31,353 nucleotides of DNA from an uncultured Prevotella sp. (GTDB lineage: Bacteria; Bacteroidota; Bacteroidia; Bacteroidales; Bacteroidaceae), in assembly GCA_900546575.1 (NCBI GenBank), contig URDM01000031.1, positions 1 through 31,353 of the forward strand. Direction: 5' to 3'. Positions 16,066 to 23,910 of this stretch are shown one piece after another. Each line of letters starts with the position of its first letter. Positions within the stretch are counted from its first letter, which is position 1. Below the pieces are notes generated by a model, which was not told the origin of the DNA, did no database searches, and was given only the letters and a program-made list of their open reading frames with translations. The position numbers and the translations under genes are program-made.

Positions 16066-16099
16066 CAAAATTACTGATTTATAATTGTAAAACCACAAA
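16066..16099 (-). promoter_or_regulatory. Leftward promoter of the U32-sufE operon
   Basis: On the minus strand TTTG (16099-16096), a 22-bp spacer and TAATTTTG (16073-16066) precede the ATG (16058) by only 7 bp, so transcription should begin within a few bases of the start codon. Confidence 0.7.
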
Positions 16100-16160
16100 A
16101 ATATATAGAAAATAGCTATCTTTTAATGTTTACAATGTATTACATTTGTGAGTTTTTGTG

Positions 16161-16168
16161 TAATTTTG
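16161..16168 (+). promoter_or_regulatory. -7 box (TAATTTTG) for the transglutaminase-like lipoprotein
   Basis: An exact TAnnTTTG box lies 53 bp before ATG 16222. A second exact box, TACATTTG, at 16141-16148 could serve instead. Neither has an ideally spaced TTTG upstream. Confidence 0.55.
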
Positions 16169-16221
16169 CTACGATAAAACTAATCAACTAATATAAATAA
16201 ACAGACCCAAGAAAGAGAATT

Positions 16222-17418
16222 ATGAAAATCAAAAGCTTAATCGTACTTTTGGCCTTAGGCCTTTCTGCCTGTACCGGAAGCAAGTATGCCGGTGTGCCTA
16301 AACAGTATAACGAACTGATAAGCCAGACTATGCAGACGGCGGGCAACAATGCCAAAGAACTGAAGAAAGCATTGAAGCAGACTCCTACCACACAAAGAGA
16401 GGGCATGGCTTTCCTCATCTCTTACATGCCCGAAAGGGACGCAAAGTCTCTGACAGCCGACTTCCTGCTGGAGAATGTAGCTTACGCCTACAAGGCAAGA
16501 AACGAATTCCCGTGGGCTAAAGAGGTGCCCAACGACATCTTCCTCAACGACGTGGTGGCTTATGTCAACCTCAACGAGAAGCGCGAAAACTGGCGTAAGG
16601 ACTTCTACGAACGATTCAAGAAGTACGTAGTCAACTGCAAGACCATGCGCGAAGCTATCGACTCGGTCAACAAGAATGTACGCGACGAACTGCTGGTCGA
16701 CTACAATACCAAGCGCGAAAAGCCCGACCAGGCTCCTTACGAGTCGATGCGCCAGCACATGGCTTCATGTTCAGGTCTGTCGATATTGCTGACCGACGCT
16801 TTCCGAGCAGTAGGCATCCCCTCGCGTGTGGCTGGAACTCCGGCATGGTATGACGACCGTGGCAACCACAACTGGAACGAAGTGTGGATTGACGGCAAAT
16901 GGCGCTTCACCGAATATTATCCGTCGGAAGACCTCGACAAGTCGTGGTTCCTTACCGATGCCGGCAAGGCCATTAAGGAAGACTTGCGCAAGGCCATATA
17001 CGCAGCATCGTTCAAGCCTACGGGCTATTACTTCCCGTTGGTTTGGGATATGAACCTGCGCTATGTACATGCAGAGAATGTCACCGACCGCTATACAAGT
17101 CTTTACAGAGCACAGCTGTCTGCCACTCCTGCCGACGAGCATCACGTAGACCTGAGAGTAATGGTGTTCAAAGACAAGGATCATGCTGACAATTCGGGCG
17201 ACCGTGTGGCTACCAACCTGGATGTATTCAAAGGCGAGGAGAAACTCTTCGGCGGACGCAGTACGGGAGCTACGCAGGACATGAACGACGTGCTCACCTT
17301 CAAGGTGGAGAAGAACCAGTCGTACACAGTAAAGTTCACAAACGGCAAGGGCGAATTGCAAACCCAGAACGTGGAAGTGGGCGATAAAACCACTACATTG
17401 AAACTGTTTATGAATTAA
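16222..17418 (+). CDS. Transglutaminase-like (papain-fold) lipoprotein
   Basis: Signal peptide and lipobox LSAC (Cys17) give a membrane-anchored periplasmic or surface protein of 398 aa. A helical N-terminal half leads to a transglutaminase-like core: the nucleophile Cys183 in MASCSGLSILLTDAFRAVGI, then PSRVAGTPAW and His216 in NHNWNEVWIDGKW. The third triad residue normally follows about 10-15 residues later as Asp or Glu. Here the segment is FTEYYPSED, so Glu231 or Asp237 could serve. The C-terminal 110 residues look like a beta-sandwich (VFKGEEKLFGG, NVEVGDKTTTLKLF). Relatives in Bacteroidetes are annotated as transglutaminase domain proteins, probably acting as proteases or amidases; the substrate is unknown. 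Confidence 0.9.
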   Translation: MKIKSLIVLLALGLSACTGSKYAGVPKQYNELISQTMQTAGNNAKELKKALKQTPTTQREGMAFLISYMPERDAKSLTADFLLENVAYAYKARNEFPWAKEVPNDIFLNDVVAYVNLNEKRENWRKDFYERFKKYVVNCKTMREAIDSVNKNVRDELLVDYNTKREKPDQAPYESMRQHMASCSGLSILLTDAFRAVGIPSRVAGTPAWYDDRGNHNWNEVWIDGKWRFTEYYPSEDLDKSWFLTDAGKAIKEDLRKAIYAASFKPTGYYFPLVWDMNLRYVHAENVTDRYTSLYRAQLSATPADEHHVDLRVMVFKDKDHADNSGDRVATNLDVFKGEEKLFGGRSTGATQDMNDVLTFKVEKNQSYTVKFTNGKGELQTQNVEVGDKTTTLKLFMN

Positions 17419-17424
17419 AATACG

Positions 17425-17432
17425 TATATTTG
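17425..17432 (+). promoter_or_regulatory. -7 box (TATATTTG) of ndk
   Basis: An exact TAnnTTTG box begins 6 bp after the preceding stop and 42 bp before the ndk ATG. No clear TTTG at -33. Confidence 0.7.
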
Positions 17433-17474
17433 CACAATCCCCGCATATTCACAAACAAACCAAATACAATCTTT

Positions 17475-17936
17475 ATGGAAAAAACATTGATTTTATTAAA
17501 GCCGTGTACAGTTCAGCGCCGCCTCATCGGCGAAGTCATCAACCGCATTGAGCGCAAAGGTCTGCGCATCGTTGGCTTGAAGATGATGCAGCTCGACGAC
17601 GCTATTCTCAACGAGCACTATGCTCACCTCGTTGACCGTCCTTTCTTCCCGTGGCTCACAGCCTCGATGAAGTCGGCTCCGGTCATTGCCATGTGCGTTG
17701 AGGGCAACAGCGCTGTTACTGTTGTGCGCAACATAGTTGGCGCTACCAACGGACGCAAGGCTGCTCCCGGCACCATACGTGGCGACCTCTCTATGAGCGG
17801 TCAGGAGAACATCATCCACGCTTCTGACTCTATCGAGACTGCCGAAATCGAGATGAAACGATTCTTCCGCGAAGGCGAAATATTCGAATATCCCGATCCT
17901 CTGCACGACTACTTCTACGCTCCTGACGGAGATTAA
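17475..17936 (+). CDS. ndk: Nucleoside diphosphate kinase
   Basis: Ndk transfers the gamma phosphate of ATP to nucleoside diphosphates through a phospho-histidine in the cytosol. The 153-aa frame from ATG 17475 begins MEKTLILLKPCTVQRRLIGE and includes the family's GDLSMSGQENIIHASDS, with the active-site His115, and the closing REGEIFEYPDPLHDYFY. The usual 'ATNPxxAxPGTIR' loop appears as ATNGRKAAPGTIR. I exclude the upstream in-frame GTG/ATG readings because they precede the expected transcription start. A GGGGAGC hairpin follows directly after the stop. Confidence 0.97.
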   Translation: MEKTLILLKPCTVQRRLIGEVINRIERKGLRIVGLKMMQLDDAILNEHYAHLVDRPFFPWLTASMKSAPVIAMCVEGNSAVTVVRNIVGATNGRKAAPGTIRGDLSMSGQENIIHASDSIETAEIEMKRFFREGEIFEYPDPLHDYFYAPDGD

Positions 17937-17941
17937 AGGAA

Positions 17942-17972
17942 GGGGAGCACGGCTCCCCAGTTGAGGTGGTGA
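17942..17972. repeat. GGGAGC-hairpin dispersed repeat after ndk (possible terminator)
   Basis: Perfect 7-bp stem 17942-17948 with 17952-17958 around a 3-base loop, followed by AGTTGAGGTGGTGAG. A close relative lies at 30711-30750, after dusB. No T run follows, so termination strength is doubtful. Confidence 0.7.
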
Positions 17973-18086
17973 GAAAAAGAAGCTAAGGTAAAGATAGCAT
18001 CTAATCTTCTTTCTCTTGGAGTGCCTATTGAAACTATCATACAAGCATCGGGCTTGTCTGAAGAAGAGATAAAGAATATATTATAA
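17973..18086 (+). pseudogene. C-terminal relic of an Rpn-family (PD-(D/E)XK) recombination-promoting nuclease
   Basis: The frame reads EKEAKVKIASNLLSLGVPIE followed by TIIQASGLSEEEIKNIL and a stop. That is the typical tail of Rpn/'PD-(D/E)XK transposase family' proteins (basic/acidic helix, then LLxxGxxxExIxxxTGLSxEEI). There is no start codon, and nothing else of the gene is visible upstream, where ndk and its hairpin lie. It is 37 codons long, in frame and undamaged, so the loss is probably recent or the tail was brought in with the repeat next to it. The identification rests on the tail pattern alone. Confidence 0.65.
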
Positions 18087-18092
18087 ATATTG

Positions 18093-18158
18093 ATTGGCAA
18101 AGTAATATATATTCATTAGCAAACTAATATATATTCATTGGCAAACAAATATATATTA
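18093..18158. repeat. Three tandem 22-bp repeats
   Basis: Units at 18093, 18115 and 18137, consensus ATTGGCAAASTAATATATATTC, exact 22-bp period. An inverse of the unit start, ACTTTGCCAA, follows at 18158-18167, so the array can close as a hairpin. Confidence 0.9.
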
Positions 18159-18181
18159 CTTTGCCAAGTATTATTATATTA

Positions 18182-18239
18182 CTTCCCGAACGGTTCCCGA
18201 TAGCATCCCGAACGATTCCCGACCACTTCTCGTTCTGGA
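18182..18239. repeat. Four to five tandem 11-bp repeats (TTCCCGANNNN)
   Basis: CCCGA recurs at 18185, 18196, 18207 and 18218, with a decayed fifth copy (CTCGT) at 18229, an exact 11-bp period. Copies 1 and 3 are most alike, so a 22-bp higher unit is possible. No gene or clear promoter is seen in the remainder of 18087-18350. Confidence 0.85.
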
Positions 18240-18350
18240 ATCGAATATTCATCGCACAAACATCGGAGCATCAACGTTGGCATAACGGAGTTATAACGAA
18301 GTTGTAGCACATGCGTCTTTAAATGTGTATCTTATTTAATTTAAAAGCCA

Positions 18351-20945
18351 ATGAAGCATATTAACCTTATCTTTTTATTATTGGCAGTTGTGGCATCTTC
18401 TGCATTGGCCCAAACTGTCAGTTCCGCCACTATTGCCACTCGTCTGTGGAGGCAGGTCAACGCATTTTCGCAAGAGAAGCTGTATACACAGACCGACCGT
18501 GCGGAATATACGTGTGGCGACACTATATGGATGCGCCATCACGTTGTCGATGCTCTGACTGGCATGCCGTCGTATGCCAGCCGATACGTTTATGTGGAGT
18601 TGGTGAACCCGATGGGCTCAATTGTAAGCCGAGTGATGATGAGCCAGGACGAGAATGGGGCTATATACGGATATATGCCCACTACAACCGATATGCCATC
18701 AGGGCAGTACATGCTCCGTGCTTATACGAGATATATGGCTGGCACTACACCCGATTATCTGTTTATACGGTCCGTAAGACTGCGTAGTGTTATGCAGAAC
18801 TCTGTAAAGATAACTCCGCATTACGGCAAGAGTACTATTTCTATGTCGTTTGCCGATCCTCAAACGGGCAAACCAATACATCAGGCTGGCGTTAAGGTGA
18901 GTTCTACGGATGGCGATATGGCATTTACGGGCAACTCCGATGATGGCATAAGGCTGCATACGCTTGATGTTGGTTCAAAGCAACGCTGCCTACTTGTTGA
19001 AGTGGGCAATTACAAGGAATACGTTCCATTGGTTCGTGAGCGCATCGACTTGCAACTGATGCCTGAAGGAGGACATCTGGTTGCAGGCCAACGCTGCCGT
19101 GTGGCGTATAAGGCGGTTGATGCTACTGGACTCGGTATCAATGTTAAAGCAACTGTCACAGACGAACATGGCAATGTAGTAGCCGAATCGAAGGCGGCAC
19201 ACTGTGGTATGGGATTCTTCTATATAACAGCACAGCCAGAGCATTCGTATAAGATTATGTGCATAACAGCTGACGGCAGGCAGGTTTCAGCTATTCTGCC
19301 CAAGGCTCACACCGACGTTTCCACATTGGCTGTTGCACAGAACAACGGACGTATTATGGTAGGTGTGCTACGTCCCGACGCTTCTGCAACGAATGGCAAC
19401 GAATGGCTCATCGTACATCAAGGAGGTGCTCCGCTCTTTGCCAATCGTGTATCATCTCCGTCACTAAGCTTCAGCAACGACATGTTTCGCAACGGAATAG
19501 TGCATATTGTGCTTGCCGACAACAGCATGAACATCATTAGCGAGCGACTGGTGTTTGTATGGAGAGGCAATGAAGTGTATGATTCTGACGATGCCGTTGC
19601 CGTATCGTCAGACAGCAACATGCGTACTCTCAAGCTTTCGCTTCCCGACAGCGTCATGGCAGACTGCGCTGTCAGCGTGACTGATGCCACAACAGTAAGC
19701 AACGACACAGCCAACAATATAGTATCCACGCTGCTTCTGTCGCAAGAACTGAAGGGCTATATAGAGCAGCCGGCATGGTATTTTGCCGACCGTGGCCGTA
19801 GCGGCTATCTCGATCTGCTCATGCTTACGCAGGGATGGCGACGCTATGACATACAGAAGGCATTGAAGGGCAATACCGAAAAGGTATCTATCTGCCCAGA
19901 GACAAGCATGTCGATAAGTGGAAAGGTGACATCGAACGTTACAACCAAGGGCAGAAAAGGCTCAAGCGTAGTGATGTCGTCAAACCGTGGAGGACTGGTT
20001 GACGAAACGACAACTGACGACAATGGACTGTTTCATTTCAATAACTTCGAAATGCCCGACAGTACTGGCTACATGCTTATGACACGTAGTGCTAAGGGAA
20101 GCACGAACTCTGTCCTGCTTATTGACAACGCAGAATATCCTGCCGTCAGCAATATCATTACTCCGATAATGTGCGACACTACCATGCGTGGCGATATGGA
20201 GACAATGAAACGCTATGCCGACCACATTGCCATGGTGAATGGCGGACGTGTAGTATTCCTACCCGAAGTAGAGGTCAACTCAAAGCGTGTCCCCAAGACC
20301 GAATACGAGAACTTAGCCAAGATCAATGGCAAGTCTATAAGCGAAACCGAATTGATGAATATGGGCAACAAGTCAATATTTGATGTGTTGAGGTGGAATG
20401 CATTCTCAGGTCTTATATTTGATAGTAGTTATAATTGGTTTTTATATCACATGCGTCCCACATACTTGGTTGTGGATGATACGGTATGGAATACGGGAGG
20501 CACAGCTATGGACAGCTTGTCGCTGTATATGGCACAGACAACTCTTCTGCAGTCGCTGCGCACACGTGACGTCCTGCAGATTGACATTTTGAAAGGTGCT
20601 ATAGTAGGAACATTGCCCATTATATCAGGCAACGTGAGAGCTATGGATATGGATTTAAGTGCTATTGTCATAACGACAAAGGGCACTACTCGTACCCAAA
20701 ATAATCATGTGGCTTTAGTCCGTCCCCTCGGCTATCAGCGTCCCGCAGCTTTCTACAATCCCAAATATCAAGTTCCGGAAGAATACGTTCTGCGCCAGAC
20801 CATATACTGGAACCCATCGCTACGGATAAAGAACGGCAAAGCCGTAGTGCAGTTTATGCCTAACGGAGCCAAGAAATACCGTGTCACAATGGAAGGAGTG
20901 GACAAGAGCAGCCGACTGATACATCTGGAAAAAGAGACAGAATAG
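18351..20945 (+). CDS. Large secreted MG2-like / TonB-plug-like protein of unknown function
   Basis: An 864-aa exported protein (signal peptide to about SSALAQ, residue 21). Residues about 42-150 resemble the MG2 macroglobulin-like domain seen in Bacteroidetes proteins of this size: EKLYTQTDRAEYTCGDTIWM, SRYVYVELVNPMGSIVSRV, MPSGQYMLRAYTRYM. Further beta-sandwich segments follow. A carboxypeptidase-regulatory-like unit lies at about 522-590 (MSISGKVTSN, TTDDNGLFHFNNFEMP). The C-terminal 200 residues have plug-like features (NKSIFDVLRWNAFSGL, DILKGAIVGT, AIVITTKGTTR), but no barrel follows. The family is usually annotated as hypothetical or TonB-plug-domain protein. No clear TAnnTTTG box; TATCTTAT at about 18328 is a weak candidate. 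Codon use is less GC-rich than in the operons on either side. Confidence 0.8.
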   Translation: MKHINLIFLLLAVVASSALAQTVSSATIATRLWRQVNAFSQEKLYTQTDRAEYTCGDTIWMRHHVVDALTGMPSYASRYVYVELVNPMGSIVSRVMMSQDENGAIYGYMPTTTDMPSGQYMLRAYTRYMAGTTPDYLFIRSVRLRSVMQNSVKITPHYGKSTISMSFADPQTGKPIHQAGVKVSSTDGDMAFTGNSDDGIRLHTLDVGSKQRCLLVEVGNYKEYVPLVRERIDLQLMPEGGHLVAGQRCRVAYKAVDATGLGINVKATVTDEHGNVVAESKAAHCGMGFFYITAQPEHSYKIMCITADGRQVSAILPKAHTDVSTLAVAQNNGRIMVGVLRPDASATNGNEWLIVHQGGAPLFANRVSSPSLSFSNDMFRNGIVHIVLADNSMNIISERLVFVWRGNEVYDSDDAVAVSSDSNMRTLKLSLPDSVMADCAVSVTDATTVSNDTANNIVSTLLLSQELKGYIEQPAWYFADRGRSGYLDLLMLTQGWRRYDIQKALKGNTEKVSICPETSMSISGKVTSNVTTKGRKGSSVVMSSNRGGLVDETTTDDNGLFHFNNFEMPDSTGYMLMTRSAKGSTNSVLLIDNAEYPAVSNIITPIMCDTTMRGDMETMKRYADHIAMVNGGRVVFLPEVEVNSKRVPKTEYENLAKINGKSISETELMNMGNKSIFDVLRWNAFSGLIFDSSYNWFLYHMRPTYLVVDDTVWNTGGTAMDSLSLYMAQTTLLQSLRTRDVLQIDILKGAIVGTLPIISGNVRAMDMDLSAIVITTKGTTRTQNNHVALVRPLGYQRPAAFYNPKYQVPEEYVLRQTIYWNPSLRIKNGKAVVQFMPNGAKKYRVTMEGVDKSSRLIHLEKETE

Positions 20946-21016
20946 CCGTTAGAAGTATATAGAATGTGACGCAAGCACGCGCTGCTCACTCGAAAAACAA
21001 TTGCAAGGAATTGAAA

Positions 21017-21049
21017 AAGGGCCGACGAGCATCACGCTCCCCGGCCCTT
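21017..21049. terminator. Convergent terminator hairpin
   Basis: AAGGGCC (21017-21023) pairs with GGCCCTT (21043-21049), with further pairing of AGC and GCT inside. A's precede it and TTA follows. It lies between the convergent 864-aa gene and the leftward susCD operon. Confidence 0.65.
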
Positions 21050-21097
21050 AATCATTCTATGTCAATAAAAAGTATATCCAATGCAATTGTATGCCGC

Positions 21098-21850
21098 TTA
21101 TGCAGGCAGCACTACAACATGCACCTCATAAATGCGCTGCGACTGTGCAACACCCTTCGGACGACGCATATTGTTCTTCACCAGATACTGGCGAGGTACA
21201 GAGAAATCGCCCGGAACACCAAGTGCCGGAGCACCATTGAGCGGTGTGAATGTTGTGGCATCACCGTTATACTGGCTTGCCAGCATTGTCACAACCAACT
21301 GCTTTGTGTCAACAGGTTTGGTTGCCTGTGTTGACATGCCGTCAGTAGGATTTACAAGAGTATATCCTTGTGGCATCTTTGAACCGATGAACAAGTAACC
21401 CTTATTTGGAGTTTCGTATGTCACCGTAGAAGGAATGTAATATGTAAGCACATAAACCTTACCTTCCGGAGCACTTGCATCATCACGTGTAGTCATGGCA
21501 TAAAGTCCAAGAGGTATATTTACCTTCTGTCCAGGAGCCACTACAGTACCATCCTCAAGCGTATAGTCTGAACCCGTATTGTTGGTCCATTGTGTAGCAT
21601 CCTCTGCGAAATCCACCTGACGTATTGCCGATGTGATTTCGCCTTTTCCACCATTGTAGTTCTTTGCGAAGAGGCAGTCTTCGAAAAGAGCTCGCGAGCT
21701 TACCCAGCATGAACGCAGGTTCACATCAGTGTAATAGCTCTCAGGCACATCGTCATATTCCAGTCCAGTCTGGCAGCTTGTCGTTGCCATGGCTGCCAGC
21801 ATCACGAACACGCCTGTATAGATGTTCTTTATTTTACTGAAAAGTCTCAT
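21098..21850 (-). CDS. Lipoprotein of a susCD operon, unrecognised family
   Basis: The 250-aa protein has a signal peptide and lipobox (ATTSC, Cys26) followed by QTGLEYDDVPESYYTDV. The remainder is mostly beta-strand in appearance (KVYVLTYYIPSTVTYETPNK, GYLFIGSKMPQGYTLV, RIYEVHVVVLPA), consistent with a surface Ig- or jelly-roll-like binding domain. I do not recognise the family. Its place, third in a SusC-SusD-X operon and 20 bp after susD, is that of SusE-like surface glycan- or ligand-binding lipoproteins. No enzyme motif is visible. It ends the operon before the convergent terminator. Confidence 0.85.
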   Translation of the reverse strand: MRLFSKIKNIYTGVFVMLAAMATTSCQTGLEYDDVPESYYTDVNLRSCWVSSRALFEDCLFAKNYNGGKGEITSAIRQVDFAEDATQWTNNTGSDYTLEDGTVVAPGQKVNIPLGLYAMTTRDDASAPEGKVYVLTYYIPSTVTYETPNKGYLFIGSKMPQGYTLVNPTDGMSTQATKPVDTKQLVVTMLASQYNGDATTFTPLNGAPALGVPGDFSVPRQYLVKNNMRRPKGVAQSQRIYEVHVVVLPA

Positions 21851-21870
21851 AGTGTCGAATTGTTAGAAAA

Positions 21871-23898
21871 TTAATTGTTGTTCTGATACTTGAAGCCATG
21901 CCAACCCGGATTCTGCTGTATCTGCTTGTTTGAGATAAGCATTGTGGCAGCATACGGGGTGAAATAGTAGCGCACATTGTCGAACTTGCGCTCGTAGTAG
22001 CTGAAGTCCATCGGATATGTGCGGAAGGTTGGTGTCTCATAGTTCTTGCCGTCGGTGTTTGTCTCACCCGGCTCCAGAGCCACACCATTCTCGCCTGCAA
22101 CATTACTGTGCTTACCAACGCGGAAGATCATGATACCACGTGACACCTTGTTGAGTTCGGGTATAACGGTCTTGCCTTCAGCCTCGCCCCAACGCAGAAG
22201 ATCGAAATAGCGGAAGCCAGGGTTCTCGAATGCGAACTCCAGACGACGCTCTACCTTCACCTCATCGTATACGCTCTGCTTGTCGGTAGCGCCATCGTAT
22301 GCGCTCAAGCCGGCACGCTCACGTATCTTGTTGATATAAGTGATAGCCTCAGGAGCCTTGTCAAGATTTACAGCAGCCTCAGCAAGATTGAGCAATACCT
22401 CTGCATAACGGATGTTGAAATAGCACGTTGTGCGCTGTGTGGTCTTAAGCGTACCGTCATCGTTAAACTGGTCGAAGTGAGAGTACTTGCGAGAGTAGTA
22501 GCCACTAATGGTCTGTGAAGAACCACGACCGGTAGGAGCCGATTCAATATTCTCCATACCACGGTAGCCAGAATGAAGTGCGCTGTATTGCAAAGTCTTC
22601 TGGTCGTCCATAGTAGACTTGTCAATCCATGTCTGAATCTGATAGATTGGATTGTTTGTCGGACCCATATAGGCACCGTCGTAAGTCACAGTGGCATAGA
22701 AACGCTTGTCACGGTTTTCGAACATCTTGCGATAATTGTCGCCCGAACCTGAGTATTCCTTGTTGCCGTCCTTATCGGTTGTAACAGCAATATTAAGGTC
22801 ACGCGCCTGCTTGGTTTCCCACCAATGCTTCCACTTGCCGTCAGCTTCGTCCTTCTGCAGATAGCAGTCTACGAGATCCTGTGTCGGGAAGAGTCCGGTA
22901 CGGAAGCCCCACGTGCGTGTCACCTTGTCGCTGTTGCCGTAATAGTCACCATCAGGACCGTTCTTGGCAGTCGGGTTAAAGCCACCACGCTGGTTCTCCT
23001 TGAACATAACGGGCCAAATAGACTCTACGCTTGTATGTGCTGTCTCCGAGGTGAAGAGGTCCCCGTAGTTGGGCTCCAAATCGTACTTGCCAATCAAGTC
23101 CTTAGCAGCATCATAGGCAATCTGATAGTAGTGCTGGGCGTTCTTCTCAAACTTGAACAGTCCGGCAGCATCGTCTGTGTACAATCCCTTGGCTGATGCT
23201 GAAGCGGCATCGGCTGCATAGAGGGCTACACGCGACTTGAAAGCCTTAGCTACATTGACGTTTACGAGTCCTAATTCCGGAGTTCCGCTCATCTTACCGA
23301 ACAGTTCGATAGACTTGTCAAGGTCGGCAAGCATGTTGTCGAACAGAGTCTCACGCTTGGTCTGCGGCAGGAAAGTCTCTTCGTTTACTGTGAGTGCGTG
23401 GTCAACATAAGGCACGGTGCCCCAGTATTTCTCCATGTCGAAGTACACCCATGCACGGAAGAAGTAGCACTCAGCGAGCAATTGGCTCTTCAGCGATTCT
23501 GTAAGTGCCTTGCTACTGTTGATTTTCTCTATACCTACATGTATGTTGTACAGATTCTTGTATGCTCCCGACCACGGACCGCTGTAAGGCGAATTCTCGT
23601 CATAGCGGCGGTTGTTGAATGTGAGTTGGCGGTATGTATCCCAGTCGTTCTCATAGTTGCCCTGGCAGTTGTCCGACCATTGCTCGGATGTGAAGTTGTC
23701 GCCAGATGCTGTAGCGTCTATGAAGTAGAAATTGTTGACATACGAGCGTGCCAACTGTGGATTCTGCCAGAAACGCTCCTCGTCCACCTTTGTTGTAGGC
23801 TCTACGCCCAGAGGGTCGCAGGATGTCATTGTAGCTCCAACAGCCACAGCGAACATTCCAGCCCACATATATTTCTTTATATTGAGTTTGCTTTTCAT
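21871..23898 (-). CDS. SusD/RagB-family lipoprotein (second locus)
   Basis: A 675-aa SusD homologue, at the long end of the family. The lipobox is MTSC (Cys27), followed by DPLGVEPTTKVDEERFWQNP. The N-terminal TPR-like part has LLAECYFFRAWVYFDMEKYW, and the C-terminal signature is VKVERRLEFAFENPGFRYFD followed by LLRWGEA. It lies 12 bp downstream of its susC and 20 bp upstream of the third gene. It delivers an unidentified nutrient to the SusC pore at the cell surface. No sigma/anti-sigma pair, hybrid two-component system or degradative enzyme accompanies it in the window. Confidence 0.96.
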   Translation of the reverse strand: MKSKLNIKKYMWAGMFAVAVGATMTSCDPLGVEPTTKVDEERFWQNPQLARSYVNNFYFIDATASGDNFTSEQWSDNCQGNYENDWDTYRQLTFNNRRYDENSPYSGPWSGAYKNLYNIHVGIEKINSSKALTESLKSQLLAECYFFRAWVYFDMEKYWGTVPYVDHALTVNEETFLPQTKRETLFDNMLADLDKSIELFGKMSGTPELGLVNVNVAKAFKSRVALYAADAASASAKGLYTDDAAGLFKFEKNAQHYYQIAYDAAKDLIGKYDLEPNYGDLFTSETAHTSVESIWPVMFKENQRGGFNPTAKNGPDGDYYGNSDKVTRTWGFRTGLFPTQDLVDCYLQKDEADGKWKHWWETKQARDLNIAVTTDKDGNKEYSGSGDNYRKMFENRDKRFYATVTYDGAYMGPTNNPIYQIQTWIDKSTMDDQKTLQYSALHSGYRGMENIESAPTGRGSSQTISGYYSRKYSHFDQFNDDGTLKTTQRTTCYFNIRYAEVLLNLAEAAVNLDKAPEAITYINKIRERAGLSAYDGATDKQSVYDEVKVERRLEFAFENPGFRYFDLLRWGEAEGKTVIPELNKVSRGIMIFRVGKHSNVAGENGVALEPGETNTDGKNYETPTFRTYPMDFSYYERKFDNVRYYFTPYAATMLISNKQIQQNPGWHGFKYQNNN

Positions 23899-23910
23899 TG
23901 TCGTTTACTA

